In this document: in pieces, positions 1 to 8,347 of the stretch
How positions within the stretch are numbered: position 1 is the first letter of the stretch
Layout: every line of letters begins with the position of its first letter
Source of the DNA: Sphingobacteriales bacterium
GTDB lineage: Bacteria; Bacteroidota; Bacteroidia; Chitinophagales; Chitinophagaceae
NCBI GenBank assembly: GCA_947463665.1
Contig: CANHUD010000025.1
Location: 1 to 15,903 of the forward strand
Direction of reading: 5' to 3'
Length of the DNA stretch: 15,903 nt
Notes under the pieces: model-generated
Seen by the model: only the letters and a program-made list of their open reading frames with translations
Database searches by the model: none
What the model was told of the DNA's origin: nothing
Program-made: the position numbers and the translations under genes

Positions 1-592
1 CCCTGTTCACTGCATCGTATTGTTGGGCTGACAAACGGGGCCGACTGTTTTTTTGCCATAAAAGCATTAGTATGTCCAGCTGTATATGGTGCAGTAGTCT
101 CCGCCGGATCGCCTCATTTCTTTCGGCCATTCTCCAGAGCACACGAAGCTTTTTCTCTCCATCCTGCTGCAGGTAACGGGAGAGTAACTGATGTATCGAC
201 GGTGTGTCACGGGTATGCCACCAGGGAGGGCGTCCATATGCCAGCACATAAAAAAGCGTTTGTGCATCACGGGAACCGGAAGGCAAACTGGCTGCAGTTG
301 AATTTTTCTGTTGCGAAGATAGAAGCTGGTCTAATTGCCGGATGAACGAACCTCTGAAAGCATTGAGCACATCCTTTCGAAAGGATGACATTGAAAGCGC
401 ACCCAGATCGATTTCCAGTTTATCGATCACAATATGTCGGTTGCCGGCATATTGGTTTAAGACTTCATCCATGATCGCCGGCAGTTCTTTTTTCATTAAT
501 TCTGCCAGCATCGCACTGATCTGAGGAAAGGCTGATTCATCTCCAATCCCGATCTCAAAAATTTGTTTCAGGATGAGGTGATTTCTGCTCAT
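1..592 (-). CDS. CIS tape measure protein, N-terminal 197 residues (cut by window edge)
   Basis: This open frame starts with ATG at 592-590 and runs without a stop to base 1, so the gene continues beyond the window. The start overlaps the stop of the preceding baseplate gene in an ATGA arrangement, which indicates translational coupling. The protein begins MSRNHLILKQIFEIGIG. It carries the segment HIVIDKLEIDLGAL at about residues 53-66 and a YGRPPWW segment at about 119-125. The pattern of an early H-x-I-x-K start, a later I-D-x-L-E-I-D-L-G core and a G-x-x-P-W-W motif is what I know from the contractile injection system tape measure family (Afp14-like). Such proteins sit inside the tube during assembly and set trunk length. 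Placement directly after the baseplate genes supports this. The rest of the protein, usually long and helical, cannot be judged here. Confidence 0.85.
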   Translation of the reverse strand, partial: MSRNHLILKQIFEIGIGDESAFPQISAMLAELMKKELPAIMDEVLNQYAGNRHIVIDKLEIDLGALSMSSFRKDVLNAFRGSFIRQLDQLLSSQQKNSTAASLPSGSRDAQTLFYVLAYGRPPWWHTRDTPSIHQLLSRYLQQDGEKKLRVLWRMAERNEAIRRRLLHHIQLDILMLLWQKNSRPRLSAQQYDAVNR

Positions 593-3384
593 GCCTGAAT
601 TCCACTGGTTTTACATTCTTCAAAAAACTGAAGCAGACGGATGGAGAGCAGATCTACTTCTGAAAGTGTACTACTCAGAAGCGCTTTCGTTTTTAGCCAT
701 GCTGCGAACAATTCTTCAAAACGCATCATCCTTTCCGGATCCAGCAGATACAGATCTGCCGTAAAATGAGCAGGAAGATGCTCTTTGATCTTCTGTTTCA
801 GCCGGTCAATGAATTCTTCGTTGCTGAAACGGTAAGGCCATGCAGGTAATACAATACTAACCCTATTGGAGAATTCCACATGCTGGGGGATGTCCAGATC
901 ATGTCCACTGGCATGATTGATCTCCAGAACCTGTTCCAGCAGTATTTTCCCTGATAGAATTTTTTGCAGGTAGGCAGCCGCTTTTTCCAGTGCTTTTTCA
1001 GCTCCAACTCTGGAATAAAACGGTTGCACAAGTTTGGCTACCGGCTGATAATTTGCATCGTAGAGAATGACGCCAAACTGACTGGTATCCTCGTCGGGTA
1101 CTACACTGTAGTTCTCTGGTTTGGAACCGATCAGCGGTAGTTCATCTGCCAGCAGGCTCTGTTGGGCCAGACTGCCGGGGTGATAGCCGGTCAGATAGAC
1201 CTTCCCTTTTTCATCCAATATGGAAAAACGGAACATTCGCGCTTCAAGAGGGCGCAGTAACAAATGTTCTACCAGATGAAATCCTTCACAATCCTCACTT
1301 ATTTCACGAACATTATGCATGAAGCGGTTCATCACATTCACACATATCTGACGCTCCGGATGCTGAAAGATCACCACATCCGGTGATTCATCCATACAAC
1401 TGAACGCTACTATGAATTTGTTATCCGAAGGAGAACCGGTTTCCAGCATTCGTAAATAACGAGGGTTCGTTCCCCTGCTGCAAAGCCTGCTGATAAACGA
1501 GGCCGGTAGCGGCGGAAAACGTATCTGTTCATCGGTATACTGTTCAGCTGGCAAGGTGAGAAAACGGCTGACTCCTGCCCCCACCATCGTGATGTCCTGT
1601 TCTTTCCAGGCATCGGAACCCGCATCAGGCGCCTGCTCCATCTGCATGCGTGTTAGCAAGGGTTTCACCAGACTTCTGCGCGTCTGGTGACGAAAATCCA
1701 GGGATAAGAATAGTTTTTTCTCCAATGTGGAAAGATTGGGACTGTCCCATGACTCAGGCCTCAGGTAATTGAAGGCGATATTTCTGGATCTTGATAAGGA
1801 AACGATCTGCTGCAGGTAATGAATTTTCGTGCGGATGATGCGGTTATTCAGTTCATCTAACGCCTGTTTCCCATTTTGTAATCTGAATTTTTTTAAAAGA
1901 TCCGTATCGATTTTTTCTCCAAATCTGGCCAGTAAATGATCAAGAATCCGGTTTCGTCTGTCTGCAAATTCGGATGGATCATTCATGACCTGTTGCAGAA
2001 ACTTTTCGTAGGTAGCAACGTTTGTCTGCAAAATATCTTCCAGATTGTCTATGTCTGAAGGAATCTGTGTGAAATACGTATAGTTTTCCTGCTCTTCAAT
2101 AGACATCAGGTTCCGGATATGCGCCAGCTGGCTCAGATGATTGGCGATGAATTGTTCGAATATGGTTAAATAAGCCTTTAACTGCCGGGTCTGGGCCTGT
2201 TGTTCAGCAGGTGCTGAAGCCGGCAGGCTTTGTCTCCCAATACCATAATTTTCCGGAAATTCATTGTGAATAGCAAAATGCTCCATCAGTTCCTCTTTGC
2301 GGAAATGTCCTTTCGGAAGAATATGAGGGTAGTCCAGGCGCCTTAGATAATGTGTTCTGCGTTTTGCAAGGTCGAAATCTATCAGTTGCTGGGTGGTAAT
2401 AGGATCCACTTCCAGTTCTATGTTGTTTTTCAGAATCCTCAGCAGGTGGGTCTGACCGCTTTGGAAATTACGGAATTCCAGACTTGGATAACTGGCTGCA
2501 TCGAAACTGATCTGATTTTCATAAACGGGTATCCCTTTTCGGTAAACCTTCAGTTGGCTCACCAGTTTGACTCCTTCTACATTGGCCATGATGTTCCGCA
2601 TCCTGGTGATGTAAATAGAATCGGTTTTGGGTTTCAAATGGCGTGAATGAATATACCCATGTACCGGTCTTGGCCCGTTAAAAACTTCTTCCGGTGGCAT
2701 CCCTTCCGCCATCAGCTGAAACGGATCGTCCATACTGATCTCCGGATTGATGTACTGCTCGAGTTCCGTAAAGATTTTGCTCAACACCAGTTCAGCTTCC
2801 GCATCTGCCTCCAGGTGAATGGTAGCTTCAAGTGTCAGCGGTACACTTCGCAGCAGATTGAGTTTGCCCAGATCATGACAAAGATTTCGGTGCTCATGAA
2901 ACAACTGCCGGATGTCTTTTTCCAATTGTCGTTCACTTCGTTCATCCATTTCATCCTGTGCCTGTACGAAAATATCATACAGACCTTTGTATCCTGAAGG
3001 GTCCTGAATGACCGGTACCACCCAGGCATTCCGAACATGTCGGATCTGGTCAATGATCATTTTCCGGTAATCTTCCGGCGTGTATGGAGCGCTGGGAAAA
3101 ACATCCTGAGGCGCGTAGAGCAGATTTCCTTTTATATTGTCGAATGAATCTGTTTCCAGCAGAAAAAGATCTTCCACCGGCAGGCTTGACCGATAGCTGA
3201 GATCCATCAGACTGTAGATCAGGTATTCCAGTATGGTTACGCCCGGATCGTGGTAGTTATAGTCGGTCCAGTGATCACCTGAAAACTTCTGGGCAAGCCG
3301 TATTCCTTCTTCAAAGAGATCGTTGAACCGCAATCCTGGCTGTTCGTAGGGGGCCCTGCTTATGCTATTTGAATTATTGCTCAC
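589..3384 (-). CDS. Baseplate wedge protein, Afp12/Pvc12-like (gp7-like)
   Basis: A 931-residue protein expected to pair with the J-like protein in the baseplate wedge of the contractile particle. Near the N-terminus (about residues 37-60) is DHWTDYNYHDPGVTILEYL, matching the D-x-x-x-HDPGVT-x-LE pattern found at the start of many J-like and Afp12-like baseplate proteins. A GFHLVEHLLLRP segment lies near residues 695-710, another family hallmark. The C-terminal part (about 865-900) has PAHFTADLYLLDPERMMRFE followed by a W-L pair, also typical of these proteins. The start codon is GTG (3384-3382), 8 nt after the preceding stop. The next internal Met lies at about residue 60, after the conserved motif, so GTG is the best start. 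Its stop overlaps the tape measure start. The family assignment is firm and the exact wedge position is inferred. Confidence 0.85.
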   Translation of the reverse strand: MSNNSNSISRAPYEQPGLRFNDLFEEGIRLAQKFSGDHWTDYNYHDPGVTILEYLIYSLMDLSYRSSLPVEDLFLLETDSFDNIKGNLLYAPQDVFPSAPYTPEDYRKMIIDQIRHVRNAWVVPVIQDPSGYKGLYDIFVQAQDEMDERSERQLEKDIRQLFHEHRNLCHDLGKLNLLRSVPLTLEATIHLEADAEAELVLSKIFTELEQYINPEISMDDPFQLMAEGMPPEEVFNGPRPVHGYIHSRHLKPKTDSIYITRMRNIMANVEGVKLVSQLKVYRKGIPVYENQISFDAASYPSLEFRNFQSGQTHLLRILKNNIELEVDPITTQQLIDFDLAKRRTHYLRRLDYPHILPKGHFRKEELMEHFAIHNEFPENYGIGRQSLPASAPAEQQAQTRQLKAYLTIFEQFIANHLSQLAHIRNLMSIEEQENYTYFTQIPSDIDNLEDILQTNVATYEKFLQQVMNDPSEFADRRNRILDHLLARFGEKIDTDLLKKFRLQNGKQALDELNNRIIRTKIHYLQQIVSLSRSRNIAFNYLRPESWDSPNLSTLEKKLFLSLDFRHQTRRSLVKPLLTRMQMEQAPDAGSDAWKEQDITMVGAGVSRFLTLPAEQYTDEQIRFPPLPASFISRLCSRGTNPRYLRMLETGSPSDNKFIVAFSCMDESPDVVIFQHPERQICVNVMNRFMHNVREISEDCEGFHLVEHLLLRPLEARMFRFSILDEKGKVYLTGYHPGSLAQQSLLADELPLIGSKPENYSVVPDEDTSQFGVILYDANYQPVAKLVQPFYSRVGAEKALEKAAAYLQKILSGKILLEQVLEINHASGHDLDIPQHVEFSNRVSIVLPAWPYRFSNEEFIDRLKQKIKEHLPAHFTADLYLLDPERMMRFEELFAAWLKTKALLSSTLSEVDLLSIRLLQFFEECKTSGIQA

Positions 3385-3392
3385 GTAAGGGA

Positions 3393-4130
3393 TTAATGCT
3401 CCATTAAACCTGTTATCTGAAACTGGATGGGGAAGGGTTCACCATTTTTTTCATTGATACCAAAATGACTGGATGTTTTGACCTGCAGTGCGTAGTCATA
3501 TAAATCACCAGACCAGCGGAACCGGATTCTGTTGAAAAAACTTCCATACCAGGCGCGGGTAGTATTGATTTTCCCAAATGAAAAACGGCCGCCAAATGTA
3601 TTAAGAGCGATGGCATGCGCCAGGGCATATTTCCCGCTGCCTTTTCGTCCGTCAATACGAGCCATCACCTCAAATGCAGAAGGTTCACTCAGTCCGCTGA
3701 TGAGGTCATGCCATTTTCCGTCTCCCGGAACTTCACCCTGATGCAACGTTCCCACCCGGTTCGTGACGCCCAATGTTCCTTTTACATCCAGACTGTATCG
3801 GGGATTCAGCACATTCACGCCGATTTGTCCACCTTCTTTTAAAACCAGTCGGGGACCTTTTCCCGCCTCGTGAAACGATAAACCCGGAATGTTGTTCTCA
3901 TTTAGCGTCAGATACCAGTCTGCTTCCTGTTTTTGCATGTTTGCAAAGAAAGACATGAGCCGGTGCGAATGACCAATCGGAGAGATTCGAAATCCATGGT
4001 CGGCCCCTCTGGCAATCCCATCATCTACAATATTCAGGGTAGATTCTATGAGATCAGCGAAATGCTGTTCAGTAGGGGCATTGCCCTTCCGGAAATAATT
4101 CTTCAGACTTTGTCGGTTTAACAAGGCCAT
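3393..4130 (-). CDS. Fibre/adhesin-like protein lying within the baseplate genes
   Basis: A 245-residue protein with three visible parts. Residues 1-37 read like the N-terminal anchor of Bacteroidota eCIS fibre-type proteins (LKNYFRKGNAPTEQHFADLI). Residues about 98-122 contain IGVNVLNPRYSLDVKGTLG, the G-x-N-x-x-x-P-x-x-x-L-D-V-x-G signature widespread in tail-fibre and surface proteins of Bacteroidota. Residues about 139-225 form an aromatic- and Gly-rich domain (KWHDLISGLSEPSAFEVMAR, then GSGKYALAHAIALNTFG, AWYGSFFNRIRFRW, YDYALQVKTSSHFG). I have seen this pattern in uncharacterised Bacteroidota proteins but cannot name a function for it. It lies 4 nt after the J-like gene and 8 nt before the second baseplate gene, so it is probably structural. 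I infer a baseplate-attached fibre or fibre-docking protein. It is short for a complete tail fibre. It has no signal peptide or membrane segment. Confidence 0.6.
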   Translation of the reverse strand: MALLNRQSLKNYFRKGNAPTEQHFADLIESTLNIVDDGIARGADHGFRISPIGHSHRLMSFFANMQKQEADWYLTLNENNIPGLSFHEAGKGPRLVLKEGGQIGVNVLNPRYSLDVKGTLGVTNRVGTLHQGEVPGDGKWHDLISGLSEPSAFEVMARIDGRKGSGKYALAHAIALNTFGGRFSFGKINTTRAWYGSFFNRIRFRWSGDLYDYALQVKTSSHFGINEKNGEPFPIQFQITGLMEH

Positions 4131-4134
4131 ATTC

Positions 4135-7100
4135 TCAGAGTTTTAACGTGAATCGATAGTTGGTTGGCAGTGGTTTTTCAGTTTCAGGTACCAGGTCCCT
4201 GACAGGCTCATCTCCTGTATTTCCGGGTGTAAATCCTTCGCCGATGACCAGGTTGCTTCCAATGACCATATCTTCAATACTGGTAGGTTCTGGCGAAGCA
4301 TATACAGCTTCCTGTATGATTTCAATCTGATTTCCGGCAACAGGTACCAGTAACGTCCAGGGAGTTGTAGCTACAATCTCGTCTGCAGAATGTCCTGCCT
4401 GCGCGGTATCCTGAATCCTATATTGTCCTTGATCGTCTATAGAAAGATGAATCAGGGAGAAGCCGGTCACAAATGAAATATAGGGTCTGCTTTGCAGATA
4501 TAGGAAAAGGTCTGATCGCTTTACTACCGGCATGGTCATAGCCTGCTGGGGATCTTCATAGAACCAGGGACATATATACCGGAGTAAGTCCTGATGTAGT
4601 TGTTTCAGCACAGCACCTGTTTCCCTGGAATGCAAAACGAGTTTTGCTTTGATCCAGATAAACTCATACAAGGGATTGCGTACCGTAATTTTGGCAAACG
4701 GACTGGATAAAGAACTGAGATAGTCTTCCATTTGCCGGAGCTCACCGGGGTTCAGTCGGGGCTGATAAAATACAGCACTGGATAGAACCTTTGGCAGCGC
4801 AGCCACAATCACCTCGCCGGGAGCTACAAATTTTTCATATCCATATTGCCCGAATGCCCGAACGTGCGCCAGCTGATCAAATTCCCGCAACAACATCCGC
4901 TCAATATCCCATGTAGTTATGGCTCGTTGTTTGTGTCGTAAATATTCACTGATTCTGGAAACAAAGGAGGCCTGGCTTTCTTCCGCTCTGCCAGCCTGAG
5001 TAGCTAACGGCTGGACTACAGATAAAATTCCGTCAATATCTCCGAGGACGGCTTCTGCTGAAAAAGCCTCAAGCGATACCGGATGAACGGCACCGGAGGA
5101 TTCAGGAAACTGAAATGATGTGCTGGCGGCATTGCACCAGATCTGCTTCAGCTGACTGACCAGTTCTGCCTTATGGCGAGCTCCTGCCCGAAGCCAGACC
5201 AGTCCTTCCGGCATGGAACGATGATGGATGGAGATATCTTCCGGTAACTGAATGCTGATGATCCCTGATTGTATCAGCCCATTGGTCTCGTCGAAAAGCA
5301 GTTGCTGCTCACCCAGTGGCAGCCATTCTTCCCTGCTAAGATAGTCCCACCGGATGGTGGCACCAGTGCCGTATGTCCATTTAGAATTGGGAATCATTTC
5401 CCACAACATATTAATGAGACTACCCGGCTGTGCTGAAGCTATACCCAGATACAACGCACCCTCTAAATTAAATTGCGGGATCAGCTGCTTTTGCATGGCC
5501 ATACCCTGTTCAAAGACCGGTGTATTTCCGAAAGGATGAAGATGAATGAGGGTGTTCTGGTCGGTACGACTGTTCTCTACAGCTTGTCTGCCGTTGAATA
5601 TAAGTCGGGTGGAGGCACTGTAATTCAGAAAAAACTGATCGGCCATCGGGGTGAATGGATCAGCGGGTGTTTCCAGCTGCCATGGTTCAGCGTTTCTGCT
5701 CCGCTTTCCTTCAGATGCTTCCGATAAAGCTGCGTTGTAAACCGATGAATAGACATCATAACCAAACCCGGTTTCCGGATCGTCCAGCTCCAGCCGGAGG
5801 AAGCCCGTTTCTATCCGTGGGTTATAATTTTCAACGTCTTCCTGTGTAAGATCAGGCCTGGGCTGCAGTTTAAGCAGATTAAGATCGATGTCTGTGATCA
5901 GTCGCGCTGCATGCACAGGACCTTCCGGATCTTCGTATTCGAAAAGGTCTACACGCTGAACAGGTTCTCCCTTGCGGGGCCGGAAGCTGAAATCAGTGAG
6001 CGCCTGCACCTTGAGTTTAAAATCGCCATTTCCCATGGCATATGGATATGCTGCGAAGTATTCCTTAAGGCTTTGATTGCCCAGGGGCAATGAAAAAAAC
6101 GTCCAGCCTGCCTGCAGTCTGGTAAGTGTTTTCGAAAACAATTCATCACTCCCGATCAGCAGGTAGGAACCTTTTTTAGGCGTTGAACCAAGTAGCTCAA
6201 ATGGAGCACTATCATCAACTGCACCAGTATTTGTGAGCAATATGAGTTGTTTCATTTCTGAAACACTAACCTCTATGGATATGTCGTTCAGTTCCAGAAA
6301 ATGCAGATGGGAATACGGATGATAACTGTCGGTTCCCCGAAGTTTGATTCGGATAGCCGGTTGGCGGAGCATCAGTCCACTCTGGTGAATCTCTTCCTGA
6401 TAAACGCTAACCGGAGGAAGGGAAGGCGATAGGAGTAACCTGAGCGTGAACGTTCGATGGTCCCATTCTTTCGGAGGAATCATGTCGGCAGACGGAAAGG
6501 AAACCCATCCTTCCGGTCCGGTGTAGGAGGCATCCAACGCATGTGCGAAAACAGCATGAAACGCTTCATCTGCCTTGATTTCTCTGCGTTGGGCAATATC
6601 CATCAAAACCGAGGTGAGGTAATGAAAACTCTGTTCAGTGAAGGTGAAGGTGATGCGTATATCGCGTTCACCTCCCTGTAACCTCAGTACATTGGAAGAT
6701 AATACGAACCCTATTTGGGCGTCATCCATGGTTCTTTCCGCATTCGGAAGAAATCGTTGTTCTTCTCCCAGGGTAGCAAAAGGGACCGGGTTTGTCTGAT
6801 CCGGATGGATAGGCTGGTGATAGATACCTGAAACAAGCTGGTATCGGCTATTTTGGTCGATGAGTGGATTGCGTGCAACAAATACAGTGTGCAGGGCTTC
6901 AATACGGGCATGGTTCAGGTGGGTATCCCGTTCGGTTAGGTAAATCCTGTCGGCACCTGACGAATCCTGGCCGGCAAGTATAGCAGTACCTTTAGGCAGT
7001 AAAACTTCGGTTCTTTCATCACTTATTTCAAATACCCCGTAGAGCCGGTCCGCAATGGCCGGACGTTTTTTTTGACGGAGGATGGTTTCCAGAAAAAAAC

Positions 7101-7926
7101 TAAGCTGTCGCTCCGGTAGCAGATTCAGTTCCTGTTGGGCATAGCGGTATAATTTTAAGAAACTAAGCAACAGACCGATATGTGGCTGATGGTCCGACTG
7201 GTTTTCCAGTGAATTACGGAGTTGTGATTTTGCCCGAACGATCAGGGATGAAAGCGTCCTGTACAGAGGTTTATAAATAACCAGCAGCTGTTTTAGAGCA
7301 CTGCTCAGTTGGTCTGATCCCGGAGTAGCGGCAAACAGATCTTCCGGATCAACAGAAACATTTTTTTGCCAGATACCATGAAAAGATTCGATATCCAGTG
7401 TGAAAAAGGGCTGTTGATCTGCCGTTTTTGTTCCGGCATGGATGCCGATCAGCTGATGCAGGGTATCGATGCCTGTAAATTCGATGGCTGCTGCCAGTTC
7501 ATTTTCTATGATGGTACCCTGTTTGTTTTTATTGAAGCGGGAAGCGATGCGGTACCATAGATCCAGTTTGGACAGGATATCCATCATGGATTGAAAGAAT
7601 CGTTGGATCAGCTTTTCCTTTTCATTCCGGTCATGCAGCTGTTCAAAAACGATCATATCGTTTATTCGTGCATTTTCACGTTCCGACAAAGGAAATTTTT
7701 CAATTTCCGCGAGTAAAAAAATTTCATCTGATACGAAAAAATCGTACCAGTCACCCATGGGCCTGTTTTCCTGATTGAAATATTTTAGCTGGGCCGACAA
7801 CCTGTTTATAAAAATCAACAGATCACTGAAACTCCGTTCATCCGGTTGGAAAAAATCGGGATCCAGAGCCTTGTTATGTAACTGGCTGGCAAAATCAGCG
7901 TTTTTAAATCCGGTAATATCTGTCAT
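4135..7926 (-). CDS. Baseplate J-like wedge protein, Afp11/Pvc11-like (gp6-like)
   Basis: A very long (1263-residue) baseplate protein, the largest in the window. Around residues 300-330 is ERTEVLLPKGTAILAGQD followed by RIYLTERD, the conserved 'LP-x-G-T-x-L-x-AG' entry of the J/gp6-like domain. Around residues 995-1030 is LRHKQRAITTWDIERMLLRE followed by FDQLAHVRAFG. This RHK-x-RA-x-T-x-WD-x-ER pattern is characteristic of Afp11-type proteins. In assembled particles this family forms the ring of wedges around the hub that triggers sheath contraction. The frame is open up to 7983, but I place the start at ATG 7926-7924, one base after the gp25 gene stop. The earlier start would overlap that gene and add a 19-residue hydrophobic stretch not expected here. 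The next gene follows after 4 nt. Confidence 0.87.
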   Translation of the reverse strand: MTDITGFKNADFASQLHNKALDPDFFQPDERSFSDLLIFINRLSAQLKYFNQENRPMGDWYDFFVSDEIFLLAEIEKFPLSERENARINDMIVFEQLHDRNEKEKLIQRFFQSMMDILSKLDLWYRIASRFNKNKQGTIIENELAAAIEFTGIDTLHQLIGIHAGTKTADQQPFFTLDIESFHGIWQKNVSVDPEDLFAATPGSDQLSSALKQLLVIYKPLYRTLSSLIVRAKSQLRNSLENQSDHQPHIGLLLSFLKLYRYAQQELNLLPERQLSFFLETILRQKKRPAIADRLYGVFEISDERTEVLLPKGTAILAGQDSSGADRIYLTERDTHLNHARIEALHTVFVARNPLIDQNSRYQLVSGIYHQPIHPDQTNPVPFATLGEEQRFLPNAERTMDDAQIGFVLSSNVLRLQGGERDIRITFTFTEQSFHYLTSVLMDIAQRREIKADEAFHAVFAHALDASYTGPEGWVSFPSADMIPPKEWDHRTFTLRLLLSPSLPPVSVYQEEIHQSGLMLRQPAIRIKLRGTDSYHPYSHLHFLELNDISIEVSVSEMKQLILLTNTGAVDDSAPFELLGSTPKKGSYLLIGSDELFSKTLTRLQAGWTFFSLPLGNQSLKEYFAAYPYAMGNGDFKLKVQALTDFSFRPRKGEPVQRVDLFEYEDPEGPVHAARLITDIDLNLLKLQPRPDLTQEDVENYNPRIETGFLRLELDDPETGFGYDVYSSVYNAALSEASEGKRSRNAEPWQLETPADPFTPMADQFFLNYSASTRLIFNGRQAVENSRTDQNTLIHLHPFGNTPVFEQGMAMQKQLIPQFNLEGALYLGIASAQPGSLINMLWEMIPNSKWTYGTGATIRWDYLSREEWLPLGEQQLLFDETNGLIQSGIISIQLPEDISIHHRSMPEGLVWLRAGARHKAELVSQLKQIWCNAASTSFQFPESSGAVHPVSLEAFSAEAVLGDIDGILSVVQPLATQAGRAEESQASFVSRISEYLRHKQRAITTWDIERMLLREFDQLAHVRAFGQYGYEKFVAPGEVIVAALPKVLSSAVFYQPRLNPGELRQMEDYLSSLSSPFAKITVRNPLYEFIWIKAKLVLHSRETGAVLKQLHQDLLRYICPWFYEDPQQAMTMPVVKRSDLFLYLQSRPYISFVTGFSLIHLSIDDQGQYRIQDTAQAGHSADEIVATTPWTLLVPVAGNQIEIIQEAVYASPEPTSIEDMVIGSNLVIGEGFTPGNTGDEPVRDLVPETEKPLPTNYRFTLKL

Positions 7927-7927
7927 G

Positions 7928-8338
7928 TCAAATATGCGTGCCTTCCAGTATATAATAAGGAAATACGATGTTGTCCCGAACATTGTTTGCCTGAACCTCG
8001 TAGGAGATGGAAAAGCGGACTATCCCTTCCTGAACGGCTGAATCGTCTACGTTCACTTCATGTACAATAATTCTGGGTTCAAAACGCCGGATATCTATGC
8101 GAAGCTGTTCTGCTAAAAACTGGAGGTTGGCCGGCCTTGCCGCATCATGTACATGTTCCTGTATGAAGCTCCCGTATTCCAGCCGCATCAGGCGTTCACC
8201 TCTGCGGGTAGACAGGTAAATCTGTAGGCTTTGACGAATATCCTCCAGTTCTGAAACCATTTGAACGGTGCCCAGTTCCTTGTTGAAAGCAGGAGGGAAG
8301 GCCCATCCTTTACCAAGAAATGACTGCTCGTCTGCCAT
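7928..8338 (-). CDS. Baseplate wedge protein, gp25/GPW family (Afp9/Pvc9-like)
   Basis: A 136-residue protein of the expected length for a gp25-like baseplate wedge subunit. It opens with FLGKGWAFPPAF, the usual 'G-x-G-W-x-F-P' entry of the family. The core is LQIYLSTRRGERLMRLEYGS at about residues 38-58. The RGER plus YG pair is the family signature: this segment docks the first sheath ring on the baseplate (the EPR/RGER region of gp25-like proteins). The gene starts at ATG 8338-8336, 9 nt after the spike gene stop, and ends 1 nt before the start of the J-like gene, so both are probably translated from one message by coupling. In related operons a PAAR tip gene is often found next to gp25; here the gap to the spike gene is too small to hold one. 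Confidence 0.9.
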   Translation of the reverse strand: MADEQSFLGKGWAFPPAFNKELGTVQMVSELEDIRQSLQIYLSTRRGERLMRLEYGSFIQEHVHDAARPANLQFLAEQLRIDIRRFEPRIIVHEVNVDDSAVQEGIVRFSISYEVQANNVRDNIVFPYYILEGTHI

Positions 8339-8347
8339 TTGCTATAC

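Noticed and set aside
7927..7983. Upstream ATG that would lengthen the J-like protein by 19 residues, giving a hydrophobic leader
   Set aside because: It lies inside the gp25 gene; the ATG at 7926 is one base after that gene's stop and better fits a cytoplasmic baseplate protein.
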